Below, in pieces: positions 8,438 through 17,258 of a stretch of DNA of 64,000 nucleotides; the first letter of the stretch is position 1, and every line of letters begins with the position of its first letter. Below the pieces are notes generated by a model. The model was not told the DNA's origin, searched no databases, and saw nothing but the letters and a program-made list of their open reading frames with translations. This stretch comes from Caenispirillum bisanense (GTDB taxonomy: Bacteria; Pseudomonadota; Alphaproteobacteria; Rhodospirillales; Rhodospirillaceae), in contig NZ_OCNJ01000004.1 in the NCBI RefSeq assembly GCF_900230255.1, positions 372,001 through 436,000 of the forward strand, read 5' to 3'. Position numbers and translations under genes: made by a program.

Positions 8438-9620
8438 ATGCCCGCGCTGATCCTCACCAAGGCGCTGCTCGCCGATCCCCCGGCCGTGCCCGACGGCGCC
8501 GCCAAGCTGCGCCTGTTCGACAGCCGCACCCGCGGTTTCATCGCCGAGATCCGCCGCAGTTGCATCACCTTCTACTTCCGCTACCGCGACGCCCGCGGCC
8601 GTGACCGCGAGGTCAAGCTCGGCCGCCTCGGCGACGTCACCCTCGACCAGGCCCGCCGCCGCGCCGAGCAGTTGAAGGCCGAAACCAGCCTCGGCGCCGA
8701 TCCGGTCGCCGAGGTCCACAGGAAGAAGGCGGTGCCCACCGTCCAGGCCTTCATCGACGAGCGCTACATGCCCCACGTCCGCGACACCCTGCGCAGCCAC
8801 GCCACCGTCGGCGCGTTCTGCCGCCGCATCGTCGCCGCCCTCGGCCGCAAGGCGCTGGACGAGGTCACCCCGGCCGACGTCGCCGCCTTCCGCAAGCACC
8901 TGATGGAAGGCGCCCTGTCCAACGCCTCCGTCAACCGCCACCTCGCCACCCTGCGGGCACTGTTCAACCTGGCGCGGCGCTGGCAGCTCTACGAGGGGAG
9001 CAACCCGGCCGCCGCCCCCCGGCATGCTCGCCGAGCGTCATCGCGACGTCTACCTGTCGGCCCAGGAGACCCAGGCGCTGGTGCATGCCCTCGACCGGGA
9101 GCCCGACCGCGACGCCGCCGCCGCCCTGATGCTGCTGTTGCTGACGGGGGCGCGGAAGAGCGAGGTCCTGAACGCCCGGTGGGAGCATGTCGACCTCCAC
9201 CGCAGCCTGCTCACCGTCCCCCGCTCCAAGTCGGGGCGCACCCGCCACATTCCCCTGTCGCCGCTGGCGGTGCAGGTGATCGTCCACCAGCACCAGCGCC
9301 ACCGTCCCGGCGGCGACGGCGGCTGGGTGTTCCCTGGGAAGGGGGTGGGAAAGGCGCGGGAGGATCTGCGGGGGCCGTGGAAACGGGCCAAGGTGGCTGC
9401 CGGGCTGCTGCCCGACACCCGCATCCACGACCTGCGCCACAGCTTCGCCTCGGCGTTGGCGAACGAAGGAGTGCCACTGAATGAGATCGGCGTCATCCTC
9501 GGCCACAGCCAGCTCGCCACCACCGCCCGCTACGCCCACCACGCACCGCAGCGCCTGGTGGAAACGGCGACGGTCGCCGCGAGGGCGTGGAAGCTGGTCG
9601 AGGGGCCGGGTGTCGAGTGA
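8438..9620 (+). pseudogene. tyrosine-recombinase integrase split by a +1 frameshift
   Basis: The first frame (from ATG 8438, ribosome site AGGAGA) gives the N-terminal Arm-type domain (RGFIAEIRR, then REVKLGRLGDVTLDQARRRA) and core-binding domain up to NPAAAP. The second frame, open from 9024 to 9620, gives the catalytic domain with all expected residues: Arg in TGARKSEVL, HDLRHSFAS, GHSQLATTARY and the final Tyr. Removing one C from the six-C run at 9015-9020 joins the frames into a normal 393-residue integrase reading NPAAAPGMLAERHRD. This is either an inactivating insertion or a homopolymer base-call error. The gene points at the 3' end of tRNA-Arg, the classical target of this family. Confidence 0.85.
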
Positions 9621-9624
9621 CTCT

Positions 9625-9653
9625 GCCGGGGGCTGTGGCTCCCGGCTTTTTTT
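9625..9653 (+). terminator. terminator of the integrase gene
   Basis: GCCGGG at 9625-9630 pairs with CCCGGC at 9641-9646, extended by further partial pairing in the loop, and is followed by seven T residues. It lies 5 bases after the integrase stop. Confidence 0.8.
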
Positions 9654-9824
9654 GCGGCGGCTCTAGCTGCGCCAGACGTCATGGCGCCGCCGGAAGGTCC
9701 ATTGCGGAGGGGCGGGGCTGACGGACAGCGGCGGACACTCGCCCGCATCCCGGGACCATCGCGGACTTTCGCCGGCGGGGGATAGCCGTGGGACGCCTTG
9801 CCAGCCACCGGACGGCAGACATGG

Positions 9825-9858
9825 AAAAGGCCTGAAAGCTGTTCGCTCTCAGGCCTTT
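9825..9858 (-). terminator. terminator of tRNA-Arg
   Basis: On the minus strand, AAAGGCCTGA (9858-9849) pairs with TCAGGCCTTT (9835-9826) and the transcript continues into T residues. It starts 3 bases past the tRNA 3' end. Confidence 0.75.
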
Positions 9859-9860
9859 AT

Positions 9861-9937
9861 TGGCGCGCCCGGGAAGGTTCGAACTCCCAACCTCCTGATC
9901 CGTAGTCAGGTGCTCTATCCAGTTGAGCTACGGGCGC
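9861..9937 (-). tRNA. tRNA-Arg (anticodon ACG)
   Basis: The minus strand folds as a full cloverleaf. The acceptor stem is GCGCCCG/CGGGCGC, the D arm GCTC...GAGC, the anticodon arm CCTGA-CTACGGA-TCAGG with anticodon ACG, and the T loop TTCGAAC. The CCA is encoded at 9863-9861. Its 3' end faces the integrase, marking it as the likely attachment site. Confidence 0.97.
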
Positions 9938-10268
9938 TTTTTGCTTCGGCGGTGCGTCCCGCCGAGGGCGCTGTATGTATCGCGGCCCTGCGGGGTCTGC
10001 AAGCAAAAAAACGTCATGCCGTTCTTTTTTCCGTCAGGTCGGCCGCCGACGGGGCGGGAGGGCCGATTCCTGCCACTGCACGGCAGCACCTCCTCCACCG
10101 CGGGATGCCGCGGAAATGGCCGGCGCAAATGCGGCTTGTCCCACATCTTCCCATTCAGTACACTCGCGGCCCATAAGCCTTTCGGGGGAATGCGCGCGTT
10201 TTTCCGGGCTGGAACAAGTTGTTAACGATACCCCTGGCCGGGTCCGAACCATAAAAAGGTAAAGCTCG
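9938..10268. other. intergenic stretch upstream of tRNA-Arg and of the lipoprotein gene
   Basis: These 331 bases separate divergent transcription units and must hold both promoters. Open frames on both strands here overlap the tRNA or lack ribosome sites and were not accepted. No clear -35/-10 pair stands out. Confidence 0.5.
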
Positions 10269-11420
10269 ATGGCGCTGTCGAAGAGTGGTCTGTTCGTGGT
10301 GGGCGCGACCTTTGCCCTCGCCGGATGCTCGGTCGCGACCGACGCTCTGTTCCCCGCCGACGACGGGACGGGCCAGACGACCACCATCGGGGCGTCGAGC
10401 GGTGAGAGGGGCGGGGCGCCGACCGTGAGCGGCGAGCCGCTGGAAATGGGCACCGGCACCTTCGAGCCGAGCCAGGTCTCCTCCTTCCAACCGAGCGGCA
10501 CCTTCGTCGGCCAGAAGGTGCAGCAGTTCCACAAGGAACTGCAGGCCCTCCAGGGCACCCTGCGCAACCGCAACCAGGAACTGCAGCAGCTGCGCAACGA
10601 GGTAATGGCCGACAGCGCCGGGTATCACGAGCGCGTCGCCTCCATCAACGCCCGCCTGCAGGTCGGCACCACCCCCGGCAACCCGACCCTGGTGCAGCGC
10701 TGGAACGAGGCGCAGACCCAGCTCGACGAGATCAATTCCAACATCGCCTACATGAACCAGCTGTCGACGCAGATCGCGTCGGACAGCGCCATGGCGGCCT
10801 ACCTGCTGGAAAGCATCCGCGCCGCCTACAACCTGTCGGGCGCCGTGGAGCTGGACCACGCCCAGCTGCGCACCCTGGAGGACGAGACGGCCCAGACGGT
10901 GGTGCTCATCGACCGCCTGCTCGGCGAGCTGTCGGAAGACGTGGCACGCCAGCAGACCTACGTCTCCAACGAGCGCAACAACCTCAACACCCTGGCGGTC
11001 GCCATCAAGACCGGCCAGACCTACGGCCAGTCGCTCGGCTACCGCAACCTGGTGCTGTCGGGCAACCAGCCGGCGCTGTCGGCCATCGGCCCGGCCGGCC
11101 TGCCGGCGGCGCGGCTCGGCGGTCAGCCGCTGGTGGTGATCCGCTTCGACGACCCCAACGTCGCCTACGAGCCGGCGCTCTACAACGCGCTGAGCAGCGC
11201 CCTGGCGCAGAACCCCAATGCCGGGGTGGAAGTGGTGTCGGTCAGCCCGACCAACGCCATCCGCGGCCGCGAGGCGCTGAACGCCAACACCGCCCGCCGC
11301 CACGCCGAGAAGGTGGTGCGCTCGCTCACCGACATGGGCCTGTCCGGCGACCGCATCCGCCTGAGCGCCACCACCAGCCCCGACGTGCCGGCGCCGCAGG
11401 TGCAGGTCTACGTGCGCTGA
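10269..11420 (+). CDS. coiled-coil envelope lipoprotein with an OmpA-like C-terminus
   Basis: The N-terminus MALSKSGLFVVGATFALAGC is a lipoprotein signal with lipobox LAGC. After a low-complexity linker comes a Gln-rich coiled coil (about 75-130: KVQQFHKELQALQGTLRNR), a second helical region, and a C-terminal domain (about 280-383). Its RREALNANTARRHAEKV-type helix and GDRIRLSA strand recall the peptidoglycan-binding OmpA fold, though key NRRVE-type residues are missing. It is probably anchored in a membrane and spans the periplasm. It is monocistronic, with a strong terminator following. No specific function can be assigned. Confidence 0.7.
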   Translation: MALSKSGLFVVGATFALAGCSVATDALFPADDGTGQTTTIGASSGERGGAPTVSGEPLEMGTGTFEPSQVSSFQPSGTFVGQKVQQFHKELQALQGTLRNRNQELQQLRNEVMADSAGYHERVASINARLQVGTTPGNPTLVQRWNEAQTQLDEINSNIAYMNQLSTQIASDSAMAAYLLESIRAAYNLSGAVELDHAQLRTLEDETAQTVVLIDRLLGELSEDVARQQTYVSNERNNLNTLAVAIKTGQTYGQSLGYRNLVLSGNQPALSAIGPAGLPAARLGGQPLVVIRFDDPNVAYEPALYNALSSALAQNPNAGVEVVSVSPTNAIRGREALNANTARRHAEKVVRSLTDMGLSGDRIRLSATTSPDVPAPQVQVYVR

Positions 11421-11446
11421 CACGAGGCTTCAGGCCCGACGAGACG

Positions 11447-11481
11447 AAGGCGCCCCTCCGGCCGGAGCGGGCGCCTTTTTC
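11447..11481 (+). terminator. terminator of the coiled-coil lipoprotein gene
   Basis: AAGGCGCCC pairs with GGGCGCCTT around an inner CCGGCCGG segment, and the stem ends in TTTTT. Confidence 0.85.
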
Positions 11482-11499
11482 GTGCACCTCAGCCCCGCC

Positions 11500-12348
11500 T
11501 CAGGCCCGGATCGCCGCGAAGCACTCGACCAGGAAGCCCACCATCGCCGCCACGGCGGCACTGCCGCGCAGGTCCTGGTGATAGGCGAGCCACAGGTCGC
11601 GTGTCAGCCGGCGCGGCGACACCGGCACGAGCCCCGCCTGCACCGCCGCGAAGGCCGGCAAGGCGACCACACCCGCCCCGCCCTGCGCCGCCGCCATCTG
11701 GATGGCGAGGTCGTTGGAGCGCAGCACCACCGGCCGCTCGCCTGCTTCCTCCAGCAGCAGCATCTGCTGCGGCAGGTGGTCCAGGCTTTCGTCGAAGGCG
11801 ATGAAGGCCACGTCGGCCGCCGGCGTCGCCTCGGCATAGCCGGGCGCGGCGAACAGACCGTAGGCGAGGCTGCCCGCCAGCCGCACCACCAGCGTCGGGT
11901 CTGCCGGGCGGCCGACGCGCAGCACCACGTCCGCCTCGCCGCGGCTGAGCGACACGGTGCGGGCCTCGCCCAGCAAACGCAGGTGCAGGTGCGGATGGCG
12001 ACGCCGCAGGTCCGCGAGGCGCGGCGCCAGCAGCATGGAGGCGAAGAGCGGCGGCGCGCTGACCGAGACGGTGCCGGCCACGGTCTCGCGGCTGCCCTGC
12101 AGGCTGCGCTCCAGCGCGAAGGCCTCGTCCTCCATGCGCCGCGCATGTTCGGCCACCCGCTGCCCCGCTTCGGTCAGGACGTAGCGGCCGGAGCGGCGGT
12201 CGACCAGCTTGGCGCCCGTCGCCGCTTCCAACGCCGCCACCCGCCGCGCCACGGTGGCGTGTTCCACCCGCAGGCGCCGGGCCGCCGCCGACAGGGTGCC
12301 GGCATCGGCCAGGGCGGTGAAGTGGCGCAGATCGTCCCAATCCAGCAT
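11500..12348 (-). CDS. LysR-family transcriptional regulator
   Basis: The 282-residue protein opens with the LysR winged helix (MLDWDDLRHFTALADAGTLS, then AAARRLRVEHATVARRVAAL), followed by a two-lobed substrate-binding domain. The start at 12348 gives the normal LysR N-terminus; the 26 upstream codons do not look coding. It is divergent from the ABM-domain gene at 12450, the arrangement in which LysR proteins usually control the neighbour. The inducer is unknown. Confidence 0.92.
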   Translation of the reverse strand: MLDWDDLRHFTALADAGTLSAAARRLRVEHATVARRVAALEAATGAKLVDRRSGRYVLTEAGQRVAEHARRMEDEAFALERSLQGSRETVAGTVSVSAPPLFASMLLAPRLADLRRRHPHLHLRLLGEARTVSLSRGEADVVLRVGRPADPTLVVRLAGSLAYGLFAAPGYAEATPAADVAFIAFDESLDHLPQQMLLLEEAGERPVVLRSNDLAIQMAAAQGGAGVVALPAFAAVQAGLVPVSPRRLTRDLWLAYHQDLRGSAAVAAMVGFLVECFAAIRA

Positions 12349-12377
12349 GGGAATTTTCTCACAGTCGGTGGGCAACC

Positions 12378-12395
12378 TTGACGAATTTCGCACAA
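12378..12395. promoter_or_regulatory. candidate LysR operator
   Basis: TTGACGAATTTCGCACAA lies between the divergent genes. Its core CGAA-T-TTCG is a perfect short inverted repeat inside a near-symmetric TTG...CAA frame, similar to LysR-type sites. A second inverted repeat (GCGGCT...AGCCGC, 12399-12420) is adjacent and may be structural. Confidence 0.35.
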
Positions 12396-12449
12396 GACGC
12401 GGCTGCGGCACAGTAGCCGCATGCACATCCCCTCACCGGAGCCTCCGAC

Positions 12450-12743
12450 ATGACCCGCCCCGACTCCGTCCGCAAGATCGTCCGCATCACCGGCCGGCCC
12501 GGCAGCACCGCCGCCCTGCGCGAAGCCCTGCTCGCGCTGGAGCCGCCGACCCGCGCCGAGCCCGGCTGCCGCGGCTTCACCTTCTACCAGGCCCTCGGCA
12601 CGCCCGCCGTCTTCCTGCTGCACGAGCACTTCGACTCGCCCGCCGCGCTGGAGGCGCACATGGCGCAGCCCTACACCCAGGCCTTCTTCGGCCTTGGTCT
12701 GGTGGAGGCGACGGCCGTCGTCGCCGCGCAGTGGGAGGAGTGA
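12450..12743 (+). CDS. antibiotic biosynthesis monooxygenase (ABM)-domain protein
   Basis: The 97-residue protein has the YgiN-like ferredoxin-fold pattern: VRKIVRITGRPGS, then LREALLALEPPTRAEPGCRG, FTFYQA, and FLLHEHFDSPAALEAHMAQP. Members are small dimeric quinol monooxygenases or stress proteins in the cytoplasm. It is divergent from the LysR regulator and 2 bases ahead of the DUF2798 gene, so the last two are probably cotranscribed. Confidence 0.88.
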   Translation: MTRPDSVRKIVRITGRPGSTAALREALLALEPPTRAEPGCRGFTFYQALGTPAVFLLHEHFDSPAALEAHMAQPYTQAFFGLGLVEATAVVAAQWEE

Positions 12744-12745
12744 CC

Positions 12746-12988
12746 ATGGCGCGCCGCAAGCTGCCCGCCCGCGCGCAGGTGATCCTGACGCCCATGATCC
12801 TGTCGTTGCTGATGTCGGGGGTGGTCTCGGCCGTCGCGACGCTCACCGCGACGGGCCTCGCGCCGGGGGTGACCGGCACCATCCTGCACGCCTGGGGCCT
12901 GTCCTACGTCATCGCCTGCCCGACGGCCATCGTCGTGCTGCCGCTGGTGCGGCGCATCGTCGGCCTGCTGGTGGAGTCGCCGGCCTGA
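12746..12988 (+). CDS. DUF2798 small membrane protein
   Basis: The 80-residue protein has two hydrophobic segments (about 12-35 and 47-70). The pattern PMILSLLMSGVVSAV with a later SYVIACPTAIVVLPLVRR matches the DUF2798 family of inner-membrane proteins of unknown function. It starts 2 bases after the ABM gene stop with a GGAGGAG ribosome site. Confidence 0.8.
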   Translation: MARRKLPARAQVILTPMILSLLMSGVVSAVATLTATGLAPGVTGTILHAWGLSYVIACPTAIVVLPLVRRIVGLLVESPA

Positions 12989-13009
12989 TCGGCCGGCGGC
13001 ACCCCTGCC

Positions 13010-13690
13010 CTACAGCCCGAAGCCGTCGTCGCGGCGGCGGCGCAGGGCGAGCACCGCCTGGGTGCGGCTGCCGACGTTGAGCGTCTTGAGGATGCCGGTC
13101 ACGTGGCTCTTCACGGTGGAGAGGTTGAGCCCCATGCGTTCGCCGATTTCCTGGTTGGACAGGCCCTCGGCGAGCAGGCGCAAGACCTCCTGCTGGCGCT
13201 TGGTCAGGCCGGCCGGCAGCGAATCGAGGGCGCCGTCGCGGAAGCGCACGGGCTCGCCGCCGCCGTTGGTACCACGGTCCAGCCCGCCCAGGATCGGCGG
13301 CAGGTAGGTGCCGCCCGCCAGGACGAGGCGGATGATGTTGAGCAGCAGCCGCTGGTCGGTGGTCTTCGGCACGAAGGCCCGCACCCCCTGCGCCAGCACG
13401 GCCCGCATCTCCTCGGCCGCATCCAGCATGGAGAACACGAGCACGGGCGTCGGATCGGCCAGGGCGACGATCGCCTTCACGTCGTCCAGCCCCCGCACGC
13501 CCGGCATCCGCAGGTCGAGCACGAGCAGGTCCGGCCGCTCCCGCCCGTTGCCGGCGGCGGCCTGGAACAGCGCGCGGACCTCGTCACCACTACCCACTTC
13601 TTCCACCACCGGCGCCGGCTGAATGTCCGACAACAGATGGCGCAACCCACACCGGACGATGGAATGGTCGTCCGCCAGAACGATTCGCAT
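13010..13690 (-). CDS. NarL/LuxR-type response regulator
   Basis: The receiver domain starts MRIVLADDHSIVRCGL, with phospho-acceptor Asp59 in LVLDLRMPG and the conserved Lys in AFVPKTT. The C-terminal helix-turn-helix (LTKRQQEVLRLLAEGLSN, then LNLSTVKSHVTGIL) is of LuxR type. The protein has 226 residues. No sensor kinase gene is adjacent, so it is an orphan here. The start at 13690 is set by the receiver N-terminus. Confidence 0.93.
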   Translation of the reverse strand: MRIVLADDHSIVRCGLRHLLSDIQPAPVVEEVGSGDEVRALFQAAAGNGRERPDLLVLDLRMPGVRGLDDVKAIVALADPTPVLVFSMLDAAEEMRAVLAQGVRAFVPKTTDQRLLLNIIRLVLAGGTYLPPILGGLDRGTNGGGEPVRFRDGALDSLPAGLTKRQQEVLRLLAEGLSNQEIGERMGLNLSTVKSHVTGILKTLNVGSRTQAVLALRRRRDDGFGL

Positions 13691-13902
13691 GGAGCACCCC
13701 TCGTGTTCCCCACCCTCACGCAACCCACCGGGGAATTGGGCCGCGTCATGCCCCCAGGCACGAGTCCCTTGTACCACGGGGGTGGGGGCATGGCGATATC
13801 CGAAAGGTTGATGTTGGGGCTTAGGTGCCGCGAAATGGCCCTTGGCGGCGCGCCGAATCGTCGCTTTGCTGGAGCCATCGAAGACACACGAGAGGACACA
13901 CG

Positions 13903-14769
13903 ATGGCGCATCCCCGCTTCCTGGTGGTCGAGGGCAACGTGCGAGAGGCCAGCGAGGCGCTGGAGAAGGCCGGCGCCACGCCGTTCGGGCCGCTCTACGC
14001 CGCCACGCTGCAGGCGCTGCATCCCGGTGCGGTCTGCGACATCGTGCGCCCCGCCGACCCCGACGGGACGCTGCCGTCCGGCGCGGCGCTGGCCGATTAC
14101 GACGCGGTGGCGTGGACCGGCTCGGCGCTCAACGTCTACGACATGACGCCGCCCATCACCCGGCAGGTGGATCTGGCCCGTGCGGTCTACGACTCGGGGG
14201 TGCCGTTCTTCGGCTCGTGCTGGGCGCTGCAGGTCGCCACGGTGGCGGCGGGCGGAGTCGTGCGCAAGAACCCCAAGGGCCGCGAACTCGGCATCGCCCG
14301 CAAGATCACCCTGACCGAGGCCGGCCGCGCCCACCCCATGTACGCCGGCAAGGGCCCGGTGTTCGAGGCGGTGTGCATCCACCAGGACGAGGTCGAGACC
14401 CTGCCGGACGGCGCGGTGCTGCTCGCCTCCAACGCCGTCAGCACGGTGCAGGCCGCCGAGATCCGGCACGGCCGCGGCGCGTTCTGGGGCATCCAGTACC
14501 ACCCGGAATACGACCTGCACGAAATCGGCCACATCTGCCTGCGCTACGCCGAGCGGCTGGTCGACCAGGGCTGGTTCGACAGCGTCGAGGCGGCAGCCGA
14601 CTTCGCCGCCAAGTGCGACGCCCTGGTAGCCGACCCGGACGGGCGCAAGGACCTGCGCTGGCAGCTGGGGGCCGACGAGGACGTGCTCGACGCCGCCATC
14701 CGCCTGCGCGAGATCCGCAACTGGATCGAGCACCGCGTCCTGCCGTCCATGGCCGAGCGCGGGCGCTGA
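13903..14769 (+). CDS. class I glutamine amidotransferase
   Basis: The 288-residue protein has the catalytic cysteine at 106 in FFGSCWALQ and the His-Glu pair in QYHPEYD. It has no synthetase domain, so it resembles stand-alone GMP-synthase-like or gamma-glutamyl hydrolase-type amidotransferases. The start at 13903 follows an AGAGGACACACG ribosome site. No partner enzyme is adjacent, so the ammonia acceptor is unknown. Confidence 0.88.
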   Translation: MAHPRFLVVEGNVREASEALEKAGATPFGPLYAATLQALHPGAVCDIVRPADPDGTLPSGAALADYDAVAWTGSALNVYDMTPPITRQVDLARAVYDSGVPFFGSCWALQVATVAAGGVVRKNPKGRELGIARKITLTEAGRAHPMYAGKGPVFEAVCIHQDEVETLPDGAVLLASNAVSTVQAAEIRHGRGAFWGIQYHPEYDLHEIGHICLRYAERLVDQGWFDSVEAAADFAAKCDALVADPDGRKDLRWQLGADEDVLDAAIRLREIRNWIEHRVLPSMAERGR

Positions 14770-14779
14770 TCCCGCCGGC

Positions 14780-15091
14780 TCAGTTCACGCCGACCTTGCG
14801 CGCCGCCTTCAGCAGGTTCTCCTTGCCGTGGGCGGCGCAATAGCCCGACAGGTTCTCGACGAAGGACTCGAACACCCGCCAGTCCAGCACGGTGTCGCCG
14901 GAAACGCCGCTCAGGTAGCCGTCGAGCCACAGGAACATGCCGGCCACGTCCTCCTGGCTGCTGGTCTGCACGACTTCCACGAACTCGCGGCAGGAGGCGC
15001 TGCCGAAGTCGATGTTGCCCGACGCCGCGGCGGGCTGGGCGAGCAGCAGCAGGGCGGCGGCGGTGGCGGCGGTCTGGCACAGGGTCTTCAT
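14780..15091 (-). CDS. HdeA/HdeB-like periplasmic protein
   Basis: The 103-residue protein has a signal peptide (MKTLCQTAATAAALLLLAQP, cleavage near AAA). The mature part has two cysteines, in SCREFVEV and SGYCAAHG, spaced as in the HdeA acid-chaperone family, and the typical MFLWLDGYLSG segment. A role as an acid or envelope stress chaperone is inferred from the family. Confidence 0.7.
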   Translation of the reverse strand: MKTLCQTAATAAALLLLAQPAAASGNIDFGSASCREFVEVVQTSSQEDVAGMFLWLDGYLSGVSGDTVLDWRVFESFVENLSGYCAAHGKENLLKAARKVGVN

Positions 15092-15115
15092 GGCGGGTCC
15101 TTTGCGAACGGAGGA

Positions 15116-16297
15116 TCAGGAACGGACGGTGCCGGCCGGCGACGCGGCGGCGCGGCGGCGCAGGACGACGAGGGCCACCGTCACCGCCGCACCCGCCACC
15201 AGCAGGCCGATGCCGAGCACCGGGCGCTGGGCGATCCACGCCAGCGCGATCACCACCAGCGACAGCGCGAGCGCGAGCGTGCCGGCGATGAGGCTCAGCC
15301 CGGCGCCGACCACCTGGCCGAGCAGCGGGATCACCGAGGCGGCGACGGCGAGGATGGACAGCGCCGCCCGCAGGCCGATGGTCATGACGACGAAGCCGAC
15401 GAGGCGCAGGATCCAGGTCAGCAGGGTGTTCTCCTGCTCGGCGGTGCGGAACATGGCGTCGGCGGGCACGATGCCCTCTTCCAGCAGTTCCACCTCTCCC
15501 GTCGGCGTGGCGAAGGGCACGAAGCCGTCGCCGTACTGCTGCGACACGACGCTGACCGCCGTCGGCTCCACCACCGCGAAGCGGACCCGCAGGTCGCCCA
15601 CCTGCGGCGCGGCGGGGTCCTGGCCGAGATAGAGCTCCTCGCCGTGACGGCCGACCGGACGGCCGACGACGGCGGCGGGCAGCGACGCGGCGTGATCGGC
15701 GAGCGCCAGCGGCCGGCTGCGGTCGATGCGCGACACCAGATCCTCCGACAGGCGGAAGGCGCCGAGGGTGACATGGCCGGCCTGCCAGCTCTGGCTGGTC
15801 AGCGGCATGGCCGAGGGATTGCGGTGCCCCTCCGGCTGCTTGAAGCGCGACGAATCGGCGAGACGGCTGTCCCAGCCGCGGGAATAGCGGTAGGTGGTCA
15901 CCGTCTCGGTGCCGCCGCCCAGCTTCTCACGGGTTTCGGACGAGGTTTCCTCGCGCCACTGGTACATCTCGACCGTGCGCACGAGGCGCAGGGCGGTGAC
16001 GGCGATGCCGAAGGTCGGATCGGTCAGGCGGTCGGTGGTGGTCGCGGTGCCGGAGACGTGCAGCAGGCGCCCCTCGTTGGCCGGGTCGACGCGATCCACC
16101 GCGGCCGGTACGACGGCGGCGGCGCCGCTCGCCAGCGCGCGGCTGCGGTCGACGGCGCGGCCCTCGTTCCAGCTCAGCAGCACCACGGCCGCGATCACCA
16201 GCACGGTGCCGACCACGATCCCCTTGATCGCCGAACCGAGTCGGCCGAACCAGGACCGATGGGTGACCTCGGTCACCGTATCGCCGTCGTCGAGCAT
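15116..16297 (-). CDS. TMEM43-family membrane protein
   Basis: The 393-residue protein has a membrane segment near the N-terminus (IVVGTVLVIAAVVLLSW), followed by NEGRAV, the family mark. A large soluble region (about 55-290) includes RTVEMYQWREE, and three to four membrane segments lie at the C-terminus (ILRLVGFVVMTIGL onward). Bacterial TMEM43 homologues are uncharacterised. It stands alone between the HdeA-like and M48 genes on the same strand. Confidence 0.85.
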   Translation of the reverse strand: MLDDGDTVTEVTHRSWFGRLGSAIKGIVVGTVLVIAAVVLLSWNEGRAVDRSRALASGAAAVVPAAVDRVDPANEGRLLHVSGTATTTDRLTDPTFGIAVTALRLVRTVEMYQWREETSSETREKLGGGTETVTTYRYSRGWDSRLADSSRFKQPEGHRNPSAMPLTSQSWQAGHVTLGAFRLSEDLVSRIDRSRPLALADHAASLPAAVVGRPVGRHGEELYLGQDPAAPQVGDLRVRFAVVEPTAVSVVSQQYGDGFVPFATPTGEVELLEEGIVPADAMFRTAEQENTLLTWILRLVGFVVMTIGLRAALSILAVAASVIPLLGQVVGAGLSLIAGTLALALSLVVIALAWIAQRPVLGIGLLVAGAAVTVALVVLRRRAAASPAGTVRS

Positions 16298-16343
16298 GGT
16301 CGCCTCTCCCCTGTCCTGTCGTTCTGGCCATGACGGACGCCCG

Positions 16344-17258
16344 TCAGCTGCGGGTTCCGGTGCCGGCGGAGCCTTTCTTGCGCGTCTTCATTTCCGGCAC
16401 GCCGATCCAGCCGCCGCCCGACGCCGGCGCCGTCTCCTCCGCCTCGCCCTCGGCCGGATCGCCGCGGTGGTAGGCGAGCGCCTCGGCCATGGCCGCGTCC
16501 AGCTCGCGCACGCGGGTCGAGTCGGAGGGATGGGTGCTGAGGAATTCCAGTCCGTCGCCGCCACCGCCGCCGGCCGCCGCCATGCGCTGCCAGAAGCGCG
16601 GCGCCTCGCGCGGGTCGTAGCCGGCCATGGCCATGAAGATCATGCCGAGGCGGTCGGCCTCCGATTCGTGCAGGCGGCTGAAGGGCAGCAGCACGCCGAC
16701 CTGGGCCCCCAGGCCGAAGGCGGCCTGCAGCAGGCCGCTGCCGACCGAGTCGTCGTCGTCGCCCGCCAGCAGCCCCACCACCAGGGCGCCGGCGGCCTCG
16801 GCGAGCATCGCCTGGCTCATGCGTTCGTTGCCGTGGTTGGCGACGGCGTGCGCCACCTCGTGCCCCATGACGACGGCGAGGCCCTGCTCCGTCTCGGCCA
16901 CCGGCAGGATGCCGGTGTAGACGGCGACCTTGCCGCCGGGCATGCAGAAGGCATTGATCTCCTCGCTGTCGACCAGGACGTATTCCCAGTCGTAGCCGGC
17001 GAGTCGCTCCGCCTGCCCCTGCTGCGTGAAGTAGTCTTCCACCGCCCGCTGGATGCGCCGGCCGACGCGGGTGACCATGCGCGCCTCGGCGGTGCCGTCC
17101 ACCACGTCGCTTTCGTCGACGAAGTCGGCGAAGGCGGCCGCCGCCTGGCTGCCGATCTCGGCGTCGCTGATGAGGCTGACCTGCTGCCGGCCCGTGATGG
17201 GCACGGTCTCGCACGCCGCCAGCACCAGCACGGCGAGCACCACCAAGAACCGCCGCAT
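16344..17258 (-). CDS. M48-family zinc metalloprotease lipoprotein
   Basis: The protein has 304 residues. MRRFLVVLAVLVLAACE is a lipoprotein signal with the lipobox Cys at 16. The zinc motif HEVAH is at 133-137, and the third ligand lies in HESEADRLG. It resembles periplasmic BepA/LoiP-type proteases that act on outer-membrane assembly. The start at 17258 is set by the signal peptide. The C-terminal tail ends in a basic patch. Confidence 0.92.
   Translation of the reverse strand: MRRFLVVLAVLVLAACETVPITGRQQVSLISDAEIGSQAAAAFADFVDESDVVDGTAEARMVTRVGRRIQRAVEDYFTQQGQAERLAGYDWEYVLVDSEEINAFCMPGGKVAVYTGILPVAETEQGLAVVMGHEVAHAVANHGNERMSQAMLAEAAGALVVGLLAGDDDDSVGSGLLQAAFGLGAQVGVLLPFSRLHESEADRLGMIFMAMAGYDPREAPRFWQRMAAAGGGGGDGLEFLSTHPSDSTRVRELDAAMAEALAYHRGDPAEGEAEETAPASGGGWIGVPEMKTRKKGSAGTGTRS

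Larger units (their letters stand above)
7232..9864. mobile_element. remnant of an integrative element at tRNA-Arg
   Basis: A tyrosine integrase lies next to the 3' end of tRNA-Arg, preceded by a DUF2958-like gene and two unknown ORFs, the usual layout of a tRNA-targeted island. Two of the four genes are broken. The far boundary and the duplicated attachment sequence were not found in this window, so the limits given are the minimum extent. Confidence 0.45.

Noticed and set aside
9910-10262. Overlapping frames of 70-100 codons beside tRNA-Arg
   Set aside because: They overlap the tRNA or its promoter region, overlap one another on both strands and have no recognisable content.
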